Under the pieces are notes generated by a model. It saw only the letters and a list, made by a program, of their open reading frames with translations. It did not search any database and was not told the DNA's origin. A stretch of 22,429 nt of DNA, taken from NCBI GenBank assembly GCA_036897625.1, contig JAYMTA010001008.1:1-22429 (forward strand), read 5' to 3'. Below are positions 9,808 through 20,540 of this stretch, one piece after another. Position 1 is the stretch's first letter, and each line of letters starts with the position of its first letter. The position numbers and the translations under genes are program-made. Source of the stretch: Pelargonium cotyledonis (lineage: Eukaryota > Streptophyta > Magnoliopsida > Geraniales > Geraniaceae).

Positions 9808-12800
9808 ATGACAGAAGTTTCTCGACCGCCTCGACGATCTGCTTTTCTAGACGCTATTAGCCTCGAAATCCATAAGAAGCTTCAGCGGGTTTGTTTCCTC
9901 CCTCTTTCGAATCACCGGCATTTCCTGTTTGTTTCGAGGAAAATATAGTGCATTGATCTTCTGTCTTTGCCTGCATGAGTAATTGATGTATGGCGTTTGG
10001 AATTGTATTTTGCGATACTTGTTCATGATTGTTGATGATATCTTGTTTTGCGAGTCCTACTTGATTGAGGAAGCAAAAAGTAATTGTATAATGCTGAAAT
10101 TTGAGTCGAGAGATCTGCTGCCTTGAATCTTATTGCAGGCACTGAGTTCTCCATCGCAGAGACCTGAGCTTTTGCAAGAGTTGTTCGCTGACATAGCTTT
10201 AGGTGTTGATGACCTGGCCAGAGGTGAGTTCATTTTCTCAAATATTTGCTATAGTTGGTGAAATGGAGACAGGGAAATACTGAGTGAACAATATATGGAT
10301 TCATGCTAGCTTACTGTGAATCTAATCTCCTGTTCTTCAGGTTTCCTTCATGGATAAAATGTTGATAACATTTCTCTTAATCATGAGTGACACGGATTTG
10401 ATAGTGTGAGGAGCTATGAGAATTTGGTTTTAACTTGAGCTTTTATTTTGGGTGTCATTCATGTTAACATGAGGATAATTGTTGATTACTCTCAATGTTG
10501 GTGAATGTAAGTGATAATTTGGGTAGAGATGCACTTTCTTGATCAGAACCTATTTTTGGACCTACAAGTGCCTCTGGGTTTATGCACTATTGTTAGTATG
10601 TATTCATGATAATATAGTATATAATATCTATATTGTTGAGTAGATTCTGTTGATCATGTTATTTGAATTTGTAATTGGTGTTAATTATGTCTACTCTGCT
10701 AATTGCTGTTCTTTTGGGGTTCTCATTTCTGCAGTTAAACTAAAAGAAGATATAAGTTTCGGTAGCAGAGAAGATGTAATATCGCCAGCTGGTTATGACC
10801 TTAATGATCAATTGTGCTTTTATGATGTGCTTTCTGATCATTATGTCTTGGTGCCTGAGAGTGGAAAACCTATGCTTGATTTGATTGTCCAACTCTGGAG
10901 TCAGTCATTTGCATCTCATATCTTCGCCCTCTTATTCCACAAATGGGTGTGTAAGCTTCTGTGTGGGAACTTTTGTTTCATTATGTTTGTGTGCCTAATT
11001 TTGTTCTATATCTATGATTTGGGGAATCAGATAAAGGCACTTTGATGTTTGAAGTGTGTACTTAATGTCAAGCTTTCTCATCCGCTCCTGGCTTAAGTGG
11101 AAGCTCTTCAATTTATTGGTCTATGGTGTTACCACATTTTTTCTGGCCTAAGTATCCTTGTATAACTGGAACCATGAGTCTTACTGTTCTTGGATTTTTG
11201 TATCTCGGAGGTTACATGTGAAGTGATTTTTAGGGGGAATGAAAACTAACCTCAGTAAAAACATAAGAAAAGGTAGCAACGAGACTGAGCGTTTGTAAGG
11301 TGACTGGAATACAGTTTTAAGCATTTCACTCGTGGAATTTAACAATTTTTTTCTTTTAAATTGAATGACACGGCTGGTAAGGCATCACAAAGCCAAGAGA
11401 ACACCCAAGAAACTTAACTATATTGTCCTTCAATGTTTTTATCCTATTGTTCCTTGTCAACCTTTCTTCACACGCTGTAGGGATATGCTTCACACATCCA
11501 CCCTGGATCTGTTAGACTCCAGTTTACAATGCCTTTAATGTTGTTTAAATGAAGGTAGAAAAGACGTTAAAAGAAATGAAGGTAGAAAAGGTGTGTCTGT
11601 GTGTTTGTAAAAATGAACAAATTAACTGCTTGTAGTCATTGTGAGTTCTATTTATTGGTTCTATTGGCATCATAACATTTGTATGATTGTATGTGCAGCT
11701 ACTGGAAGCTCAACTTGACAATTCTGAAGTCCTCCTCCGTTATTCATCTGCTCTTGTTCAAGGTGCTACAAATATTTTCTGGTATGAATGTTAAATACTA
11801 CATATAGATTGATAATATGTGATTGGTTGTGTAGGGCATTAAAGCTATTGGCTTTATTATATTAACATGCAGTATTGCTAAGTTAAGATCAGAGCAACCA
11901 GTTAATTTCATTCCCATGTGGAATATCTGCACTTTCATTTTTTTTTTTTTTTTACTTTTGTCCTCTGTGATTGCTGTGGGGAAAAAATGAACTTTAATTT
12001 TGTCAACCATTCAAAATTTCCCTTTTCTTTTTCTTAATCTTTTCATGTGAAGCAGAGCATTGGTGTTGCTTCTATATATGAAGTTTAAGTACATGTAAAA
12101 GCAGTGTTGTTATTACTGTTATATCAGAATGATATATTCTAAACTAAAACTATCAAAACCCGTTCCAGAAATATCTGGAGAGGTGGGCAGTGCTCTCTGT
12201 ATTTTTCTCTGCAAGACTAGGGTTTACATTGGGCAAGAATGAAAGCAGCAATGCATCAGAATATATAACCATAGTTGTTAAAAATCACGATTCGGAGGTT
12301 AAACGATCCAAAATCATGTTTGAATCTTGGAATGACATGAATCCCGATTCAACCGATTGAATCACGATTCAAACCGATTTAACCAATTCAGAGTACGGAA
12401 AGTTTTGAAGTCCAACCTAAGAACTTTGAATTTTTTATTTTTTATTTTCCTATTTTCTGGTTTCTACGAGGAAGACAAAGCGATTTCCGCTTCTATATAA
12501 AGAGGAGACTAGCATGGCATGTACTTAAACTTAAATTATCACCTAAGAGTTAGGTGGTGGTGCTGTAGTGGTCATCATATTTGCAGCAGCGAGCCAACGC
12601 TGGCTTGGACTCATTTTAGTTGTTCCAAGTATTTTGGACTCATGTTAGTTGTTTATAAGTTTTTTTAAAAGAAAATAATTTTCTTCTTCATAACTATTGG
12701 TATAATTATCCAACAAAAAATTATTTAAAATTATAATACATATATATTTGAATCTTCCGATCCGATTCATGATTCACGATTCACAAAATTCTCTCCTGAT

Positions 12801-15041
12801 TCATGATATGAATCACGATTCACAAAATTCTCTCCCGATTCATGATATGAATCACGATTTAACAACCATGTATATAACTAATTTGTTACACCCAGAATTC
12901 CATAGTTTTTTTCCTGCAACAGACATTGAGATTAGCTTAATATCTCATTAAGGATATTCTTAGTAAATACATTGATCCAGATTGGTCTTGCATATATGCA
13001 TTGATCTTTGCTTGAAACCTTTAAAGTTTTCCAATCAATTCTGAAGGTTGCTGATGTGGAAATCTTCTCTCTTATAGTTTTATACGCTAATTGTTTCACA
13101 AAAATTTCTGTTGTTACAAAACCTTTGGCATTATCCTTATGTTAGATATCTTCTCATCTTTAGACTCTAAATTGCAACTCATTGGGGCTAAGAGTATTCC
13201 CTTTCCCTTTAACAAGTGTATCGTGACTTGAATCTATAGTTTTTAGAGAAATGTAACGTCCTAATGTCAGTTTATCACAGCTTAATTTTTTTCCCACCAA
13301 AATCTAGACAGGAACAGATATCTGATAACTTTGATTTTTAGTCCTTAATTCTCCTTTTGATTATTTATGTATATGTACATTAGGGATAACATGTTTTGAA
13401 CTGTTTCTCTTATTAAACTCTCTCTATCTCGCGATAAGAATGAAAGAAAGAAAAAGAGGGTAAAAATAATGTTACTGGTTAAAGTACTGATGGTCGAATC
13501 AATTTATTGGTTTCAGGATTGACATCCAATCAAACACAAGGCGTTTCCGGGCCCTCTTTCGTGTGAGAATTTATCAAAGGACCAAACATTTTTTATTTAG
13601 ATGATATATATCTGTTTTAAAACATTGCATAATGACATGTTTTTTCATTTAGTATTGGTTTCTTTTGTGGAGTTCAGTATCTTCTTGAAGAAGCTGCTTT
13701 GGAGTCTACGCGATTGAACAGAATTGCTCCTCAGGTATTGCATCAACACTAGATTTTGATTTGGATATCTTGAATTCCATACAACGTACATTCTCAATAA
13801 GACATATTCATAGGGCAAAGTAGATTCACATTTCTTCTACTGTTCTTCTCAGGCTCAAAGGGATTTGTATCTTCTCCTTTCAAGATTTATATTGTTTTAC
13901 AACTCTGGTAGGCTTCATTTCTTACTTTAGCTTTGCATGTTGAGGGAACAAATTGTATACTAGGATATGATGTATTACTTTATGCAGTCGACAAGCTTGA
14001 AGCCTTCTTGAAGCATTTCCCTGTTTTTCCAAATGCGTTTTTGCTTGGTGGCCCAGCAGACATATTTGTCATCGAAGTTTCTGATCAGGTGAATATGAAA
14101 TGCAATATATCCTTGATTCATGAAAAAATGTTTTAGTGTGGTATTACTTTATCTAATGGCTAGTTTTTTATTTCTTTGTTCAGCTTCAAAAATTGAAGGT
14201 GGAGCCAGTACTGCTGCATTACCTGTCACATATTAAAGTTCTCCACGGTAGTACAACTTTTAAGCTTATGAATTAAAGAGTATTCGTTGTCTAGATCTTT
14301 ATGCGAGATGTTTTGATACTTTCTACAGGCATGGAACTAAGAATGAGTACGAGTACAAGGTTAAAGACTTGTTTGTATAGCTTCACTTCTCCTGGTGGTC
14401 CAATGTACCCTACAAGAGCTGTTCGTCATGCAGCCTGGGATGCATTAGATTCACTTTTCCCTGTGAGTAGTTCCTCAAAATCCCAATAACTAATACATGT
14501 TGCATTTAGGGCTGGCAATTTGAGTCATTTGTAACATTTCAAACATATCGGGTGCAAAATAACTCATCATTTGAACATGCTAATTATTTGAAGCTATATC
14601 GGGTCAGTATCAACCCTTGTTGCATTGATCAACTAAATGTTTCATAGCGCACACTTTTACATACTGATGTTGCTAAGTATCACTCACATGGGCTTTGGCG
14701 GATTTGAGGTTTTGATATTCAAGTTGATTAGATAGCTTCTAAACGAAAATGATTGCCTTTCCTTTTCTTTCATTCCCTTCTAGATATTTGTAACGCTGCC
14801 TATCTTTACATCACTTCTTTTTGCATTTGTTGTTGTGGTGGTGCAGGTCGGGCGATATCCACGACATGTAATTAGTCTCTTCTTCCGACTGCTATATCCA
14901 TGGTATTGGCCGTCTTCTTGTTGGAACTTTGTAATGGCATGTGTGATGACACTGTTGTATCCTTTATTGAGGTTGGTCTTCTCATCTTGGGGGAAATTAA
15001 GAAGGCCAAAGAGATCTTCGATAGAAAAAAAGAAAAATTAA
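9808..15041 (+). CDS. Conserved plant protein of unknown function with a C-terminal hydrophobic segment
   Basis: Coding exons: 9808-9888, 10139-10223, 10735-10946, 11699-11762, 13517-13562, 13653-13734, 13853-13907, 13988-14088, 14184-14247, 14329-14462, 14847-15041 (1119 nt, 372 aa, phases consistent). I recognise no catalytic motif. The N-terminus (MTEVSRPPRRSAFLDAI) is basic then helical. The middle is mixed, with a hydrophobic run IGFFCGVQYLLEEA (about 164-177) and LYLLLSRFILFY (about 195-206). A probable membrane segment lies about 333-355 (WNFVMACVMTLLYPLLRLVF), and the tail is basic and ends KKKN, matching the KKxx ER-retrieval pattern if the tail faces the cytosol. Arabidopsis has an unknown protein gene next to ALY1 (At5g59960, from memory); neighbourhood suggests orthology but this is unconfirmed. 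The 1.75-kb intron 4 and the last intron carry transposon insertions. Confidence 0.75.
12270..12870. mobile_element. hAT-like non-autonomous element (MITE) in an intron
   Basis: A 601-base element is bounded by identical 8-bp direct repeats TATATAAC at 12262-12269 and 12871-12878. Its ends are inverted: CATAGTTGTTAA on the left and, read from the right, CATGGTTGTTAA (11 of 12 match). An 8-bp target duplication with CA-starting inverted ends is typical of hAT transposons. Both subterminal zones are rich in (A)TCACGATTC/CGATTCA motifs, which in hAT elements can bind transposase. There is no transposase coding potential, so it is a non-autonomous derivative. It sits in intron 11763-13516 of the unknown 11-exon gene. 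Confidence 0.8.
12775..12860 (+). repeat. 39-bp tandem repeat in the right end of the hAT-like element
   Basis: Units start at 12775, 12814 and 12853 with an exact 39-base period; the third is cut short by the element's terminus. Each unit contains cacgattcacaaaattctc followed by a GATTCATGATATGAAT phrase. The first two differ by a single T/C change, so the duplication is recent relative to the element or maintained. Confidence 0.85.
14507..14617. mobile_element. Small hAT-like element in the last intron
   Basis: A 111-base segment lies between identical 9-bp direct repeats TGTTGCATT at 14498-14506 and 14618-14626. The left end is TAGGGCTGGCAATTT and the right end, reverse-complemented, is AGGGTTGATAC, giving short imperfect inverted ends. 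ATATCGGGT occurs twice inside. TAGGG(C/G)TGGCAA-type ends are familiar from plant hAT miniature elements. The duplication is 8 or 9 bp depending on where the end is set. It lies in intron 14463-14846. Confidence 0.55.
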
Positions 15042-15833
15042 GCCGGCAATGTTCTTGTTGAGTTTTGAGCTTAAGAGTGTGCATTTTATGTTTGTATGAT
15101 GTGTTGTACGTGTATAGTGTGATTTTGCTTCTCACCTGTTTGAGTCTTAGTCTTTGATCTTTGTCGTTCTCACTTAAGTATGTTAAGGCTATACCTGGTA
15201 TTCGAGTTGCGGGCCTAAATGTTTCAAGTCATCGACCATTTAGGCCATAAAAATTTTGCGTTCAAGATTCCTTGTAGATAAAACAGTGAACCTTACTCAA
15301 TCCGAAGTAGTCAAGTTCTAAATTGGGACTCATTGTATGTGAGAGGGTAATGGGTTCATTGCTTTTCAAAGGTTCGTTTTGTACTAACTTATTACAAGCC
15401 AAAATTACTGATACGTTGCAGTCAATTGACTAATTTAGGCAAATATATTAAACGAACAAAACCAAAACATGTCAGTCACATTTTCATAATAAATTATTCT
15501 CAATGCTATAACATGCAATTTTTATTCACGAGAAATATCGTGCCAAAAATCTATAACTGCAATGGTTGGAATGCCATATTCAGTTGGATTGTGAATCGAA
15601 TAAGAAAACCTAATTAGTGAACTAGATTATAAATTACATGTAGTAAGAAACTAGAGCTAGTCCATATTCCTCGGCGAAGTCTGACCAAGACCAACAACTC
15701 CTTCAACCAATTTCTAGGTTTCCAGGCTTAGTTATCACTATTTCAACTCTTGAACATATCCAGACGTTGAATAGGACTACAACACATTACGTCAAAAGAT
15801 CCACACAAGGTCAGGGGAACAACTAGTCCTTTC
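15042..15833. other. 3' regions of two convergent genes
   Basis: The + strand gene ends at 15041, and its 3'UTR probably extends to about 15150-15200; UGUA-type motifs are present but no AATAAA. The - strand ALY transcript probably runs in from the right. On the - strand an AATAAA (complement of tttatt, 15521-15526) is a possible polyadenylation signal. No coding frame or RNA gene is supported. Confidence 0.4.
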
Positions 15834-15954
15834 CTGGACAGAATATAAGATAGAAGAAACTCTCAACTTTACCTCGATATAACTTCACCAACCAAATGAA
15901 CAATAATAAGTGGTTTATAAACAATTAAACGACATGAAAAACATAGAAATCTAC
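15834..15954 (-). other. Candidate intron in the ALY 3'UTR
   Basis: Read on the - strand, CATTGAG|GTAGATTT (donor at 15954) and TATTCTGTCCAG|GAAAGG (acceptor at 15834) bound a 121-base AT-rich segment, a normal plant intron length. The flanking sequence is less AT-rich than the segment, as expected for exons. The junction would lie about 400 nt after the ALY stop codon. Just upstream on the transcript is a short GC hairpin (GCGCC/GGCGC, about 15985-16005). No transcript evidence is available here. Confidence 0.4.
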
Positions 15955-16352
15955 CTCAATGATGCTTTTCCGGTTTCAGGATGAAGCGCCTAACCAGCGG
16001 CGCATGCTATCAGTCACTTGCAAGGCTCAATCCTCCAACAGCTTAATCGAAGTGTCTTTCTCGCTTACACATCCCCAATTGTGAAAATAAACACAAGGAT
16101 AAAAATAGTTCAAGGCACCATAAGCGTTAACATATTACATAATGCAAGTCCACTCCCACTACAGTATACCCAAATTGACGGGAGAATCCCCTAAACCAAT
16201 TGTCTGACAAAGCCTATCGAGTAATTTATCCTGAATCTAGAGTAGGGTTTTGGTAGAGATGCACATAATAGTTGAGGATGTCACATCAAACACAGAATGG
16301 CCACATAATATGCTAAAAAGACACCCAACAGAATATAAGGAATAACTTAATA

Positions 16353-19210
16353 CTAATCTTGCATTGCTTCAGAATGATACTTCTCCAAATCAGCATCGAG
16401 ATCTTCGGCGGATACCTTCTCACCACGGCCTCTTCCCTGTCCACGGCCCCTTCCCCGTCCACGGCCACCACCAGCTCCACCACCACGCAGCCGTCCTTGC
16501 ACACCACCCCTAGCTTGCCCGCTTCTGAATAACCATGTCACCGACAGATCAGCATAGAGTTATATATCAATTAAACCAGACCACAAGAGAAAAAAAAAAA
16601 AAAAAACTAACAAGATTACAAATCCATTCATCTATGAAGTTGCGTAAATTGGTTCCAAACTCAATTTACAGAGGAATCTAACACGTTTCGGATCCTCTAG
16701 TTACAAGGTGTATTACTTGGGTAGGTTTACTGGCTTGACAGATAATCTTGAACCTCTCAATTTCATTAATGTAAGTTACAGAAAACTAGAATCAGCTAGA
16801 TAAATTCCAAATTTCGATCCCATCCTAAATATTTTTTAACTGAAAAGAGATACAATACGTAACAACCCAGTTTCATTGCTCATCAAAGAGCATATCGAAT
16901 CATATTGTAATAATATCGACTAAAAATAATTGAATAATGGATAGCTTGTGCAATATATGATTTACCAAATCATATGCAGAAGACCCTTATGAGTATCACA
17001 AGTTTACACTTTACAGCAAATAAATGCTAAACTATCTAGTTTACACCGAGACCGTCACCATCAATCAAATACACACATCAAATTTCATGTTATAGAGGAC
17101 CTTTCAAGCAAAACTAATCAAATGAACTTATTTTTCAAACAAATATACTTCACAACTAAACGCCAAGCAATAACTCTGAAGAGACAACAGACATGTATTG
17201 TGATTTCATAAAAGCAAACTCATAAAATATTGGCAATTTTGGGAACAGAATGAATTGAGATTTGTGTAACAAAAAGCATACCCTCTGGGAACTCCATTAG
17301 CATTTCCAAAATTTCCATTAGCAGCTACAGGAGCACCAGCAGTTCCAATGTTTGTTCCAACAACCTCAATCTTCATAGGTTTACCATCAAGTTGTACGTT
17401 GTTATATCTCTTGACCGCAGCCACAGCATCTGATCGTCTTGAAAAGACAACTTCGGCCGTTCCCTAAGAAAAAGAGTTTTTTTTTCTCTAAACTAAAGAA
17501 CAAAAGAATTCATCAGAAGGACCACTTTAAGCCAAACTTGAATAGATACCTTCGATCTCCCACTCCTATCATAATGGATGGAATATCTTTTCAGGTCACC
17601 AACTTCAGAAAACAGTTCCTGTATACATATTGAAATTAATGTCAGAAGAAAACAATCAAAACAGATCAGGTGTTGTAAACTATCATGTTCTGAATGCTAT
17701 CTCACAACATTAATTCAATTCAGAGAGCAAAAATTACATAAATGGCAACAAAATGAAAATCCTATCAAACTGGATGTGACATAGGAAGGCTGTTCAAATG
17801 TCACAGAAACATTCAAAGCATACATGTAATTTATCATTAACAAAAAAAAATTTGAAGTGCCAATGTATATAAAATATGGAACCCCGACAGTCAACAGTGA
17901 ATAAAAGTATTAAAGTACACAAAATTACATAGAAAACATTATTCCCAAATGAAGTCAATATCAAAATATTCAGCAAAAGATATGATTGCTCATGCATCTT
18001 AATCTAAAAAGATATAGAAACACAATAATGAATTAACCTCCAAAATTCAGACATAACATGTTGCAAGATAGAAACGTGACGACTACTATATAATCAACAC
18101 TTCATGAAGCTTTTCATAATCAAGACCGATCACAAGCTATATCATTATCCTCCATGCATGAATTCAACCAGCTCAAAACAACTAGTTTGAACTGCGAACA
18201 TACAGCCAAAAACTCATACCAATATTATAGAAAGCTTAGGCTTTTGATTAATTCAACCAAACCAGCAATTCTCACTGAATGATTTGAAAATAGCACATTA
18301 ACTAAACATGTAAATCCTGAATAAAAGAAACTTCAAGGAAGAAAATGTCTCTACTTCTCATGGTTGGATGGAAAGATCTATGAGGAAACTAACAGAACAA
18401 ACTGTAATTCAAATGAAAATCCAAACGCAGGCAGACAAATAATGAATATTTGAGCTACAATTCTACAAACATAGCAACCGTAGGCTTTGGACTAATTCGA
18501 TCACACCAATTAACTGTAACAACAACAAAGAACATAAAATATGCAAACCAAATTTATGTGAAGCTTACATAAACACGGTTCAAAAATGCGATCCTACACA
18601 AACAACTATTCAACCAAAATGCATTAAAAACCTAAATTTATAAGCAAAGAATCACAGAAATCTCAAACTTCCTCTATTTTTGCATAATACGTTCATATAT
18701 TGTCCAGACCTGAACCATGTAAGCATAAAAACAGAACTGCAAACATGAACATGAAAACGAAATTACTTTGATGTCCTCGTTGGAGACGCCATAATCTAAA
18801 TTAGATATGTAGAGCTTGGTCCCAGTTTCAATGGAAGAAGCACGACCAGCTTGGGTCGAGTACGCCATCACCTGATCCGCAAACATATCGTGCTTCCATG
18901 GCGCATCCGGTGCCTAAAGCACAATAATCCACAGCCAAAACTCAAAACATAAGAAAAATTGTCGAGAAAATCCAGAAACTAAAAGCAAATCTAAGCACGA
19001 AATAAGAAAAAAAATGATTCTGAACAGATCGAAACCCTAAATCACCTTAGCAGCAGCAGCATAAGGTGCGGCACGAGCGGCGGTTCGGTTAGGAACACGG
19101 CGAGCGGGACCGGTACCAGATGCACGGCCTCGGCCTCTGGAATTTCCGGATCCTGACCTTTTGTTGCTCTTGATGATGTCGTCGAGGGACATGTCTAGAC
19201 TGCTAGACAT
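16353..19210 (-). CDS. ALY: ALY/REF mRNA export adaptor (THO complex subunit 4)
   Basis: ALY joins the TREX complex, binds RNA and the helicase UAP56, and passes spliced mRNA to the nuclear export receptor. Exons in transcript order: 19210-19046, 18913-18767, 17618-17550, 17463-17282, 16524-16353 (735 nt, 244 aa, phases consistent). The N-terminal UAP56-binding motif is MSLDDIIKSNK (residues 7-17), followed by an Arg/Gly-rich stretch. One RRM covers about residues 87-160, with RNP2 LYISNL (89-94) and RNP1 KGTAEVVF (127 onward). A dense RG/RGG tract follows, and the chain ends with the second UAP56-binding motif, DLDADLEKYHSEAM. Length and layout match Arabidopsis ALY1/ALY2. The frame stays open upstream to 19318, but MSSSLDMSLDD is the family start. 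Introns 2 (1148 bases) and 4 (757 bases) are long. Confidence 0.95.
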
Positions 19211-19273
19211 CTTGTTTCTGGAGAGAAAATGTCTAGTTTTGCAGAAAAGGTTGGAACTGGGGGAAGAAGGAAT

Positions 19274-19281
19274 TAGGGTTT
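19274..19281 (-). promoter_or_regulatory. Telo-box in the ALY leader
   Basis: AAACCCTA on the - strand, 64 bases upstream of the ALY start codon. A weak TATA-like CCTATATCC lies further upstream, around 19390-19398. Confidence 0.55.
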
Positions 19282-19318
19282 GCTCCAGAAGGAGAGAATG
19301 GTGAGACAAACGACCCAA

Positions 19319-20107
19319 GTCAAAATTAAAAACCAGTTGGTGCCACCGCGGGTAGATTCAGACTGAGTTTGGGCAGATATGGCCTGTTTGGATATAGGAT
19401 TGACAATTGTAATCTGTGAGTGTGATGTGGGTTTTGTTTGGGTTGTTTTTATTTTATTCTATTTTTCCGTTAAGTCACAATTAGTCCCTTTTTTTTTTTT
19501 TTTAAACAACTCACAATTCGTCTGGTTATACGTCTACTGTTGAAGTGAAATCTTATTAATAAAATTGATATTTTAACAATAGAAGCTTAAATAAGTGTAT
19601 TTAGCCAACAATCCGTTGTATAATTAATGTCGTTACTTTTTGAATAAATATCAATTCAAATATTACAAAAGTATACATTTACACGTGTAAAGTATAAAAT
19701 TTATACATTTGCATTGTATAATCGACACAAAATTGTCTCATGATCTAATTTTTATTGGTTCTAATCATAAAAATGAGACCAAATATTTATGTTTTTTTTT
19801 TTTTACTAATTGGGGACTTTGTGTGGATATTAATCAAGAGTAAAGCAAGCTTATCTAGATGTTTTTAGATTACAATGGCTAAAACAAACTACTCTGAACT
19901 CGAGTGCCCTTAAGTACGAAAGCACGAGAAACTCTATTCATAGACTTCCCAAAATCAACATATTAATTTCATATTTGAACATAAAATCCAGGGACAATTG
20001 TGACTAATTGACTTCATAATTACCTTATGACAAAAAACGAGATCTTTAGCTACGAGCGTGTACTATATATACACAAACCCAAACGAAGGTGAAGAATCAT
20101 GTTGCGA
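19319..20107. other. Intergenic region between ALY and the small membrane-protein gene
   Basis: The left part is the ALY promoter; the right part is the 3' region of the next - strand gene. The sequence is AT-rich with two T runs (about 19490-19503 and 19793-19804). I see no gene, RNA or transposon ends here. Confidence 0.5.
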
Positions 20108-20473
20108 CTACGAAGCAGTGAAACCATCCCACAAGGCCAGAGTCCGGACGGCACAAGCCGAACCAACCACAACGAAAGCTACAAAAACAGCCGGCACGAA
20201 GAAATCAGTTCCCGACCTCACCATCAAATGAGCCGGCAAGCAAATCGGAACCGCATCCAGCGGAACCTTAACATAGCCATTGACGCAACACGACCGCGAC
20301 GGAGACGACGACGGCGAGATGATCGACAGGAAAGCAATCTCCGGCGCAAATGCTCCCACGGCCACCGCCGCCGTCAACAGAGCCGCCCATGCCGCCGCGT
20401 AGAACAGCGCCGGCCGTTGCGCGGCGGCGCCGCGGATGATGGAGTGGATGCGGAGCAGAGACCGAGACAACAT
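20108..20473 (-). CDS. Small two-pass membrane protein, unknown function
   Basis: Intronless, 121 aa. Two hydrophobic segments lie at about residues 22-43 (Ala-rich, ending before PEIAFL) and 91-111 (FFVPAVFVAFVVVGSACAV), separated by a Ser/Pro and Cys-containing loop (SPSSSPSRSCC, then VPICLP). The N-terminus MLSRSLLRIHSIIR is basic, so the N-end may be cytosolic or a weak organelle signal. Plants have short proteins of this general layout, but I cannot name a function. The frame continues upstream to an ATG at 20593, but a TATA box lies between the two ATGs, so the shorter start is chosen. The gene is clearly more GC-rich than its surroundings, probably reflecting an intronless GC-rich plant gene rather than transfer. 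The opposite-strand frame over it (20099-20515) is a shadow. Confidence 0.75.
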   Translation of the reverse strand: MLSRSLLRIHSIIRGAAAQRPALFYAAAWAALLTAAVAVGAFAPEIAFLSIISPSSSPSRSCCVNGYVKVPLDAVPICLPAHLMVRSGTDFFVPAVFVAFVVVGSACAVRTLALWDGFTAS

Positions 20474-20532
20474 GGAATTGAGGAAGAGAAGCGTCAACGG
20501 CTTAATGTGGTGTGAGAGCTTCGATTTTTTGT

Positions 20533-20540
20533 TATATATA
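20533..20540 (-). promoter_or_regulatory. TATA box of the small membrane-protein gene
   Basis: TATATATA on the - strand, 60 bases before the chosen start codon at 20473, leaving roughly a 30-base leader. Its position downstream of the 20593 ATG is the main reason for rejecting that earlier start. Confidence 0.6.

Noticed and set aside
16313-16507. 64-codon - strand frame over the ALY RG-rich exon
   Set aside because: It is an alternative reading frame of the ALY last exon; the correct frame gives the RGG tract and the conserved DLDADLEKYH end.
18237-18510. Two similar 'taggctttt/g' phrases 244 bases apart in ALY intron 2
   Set aside because: Similarity covers only about 27 bases with several mismatches and no flanking repeats, so it is too weak to call a duplication or element.
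20099-20515. 138-codon Arg-rich frame on the + strand over the small membrane gene
   Set aside because: It is antisense to a frame with clear hydrophobic segments and a TATA box; its Arg-rich composition is what GC-rich coding DNA gives when read backwards.
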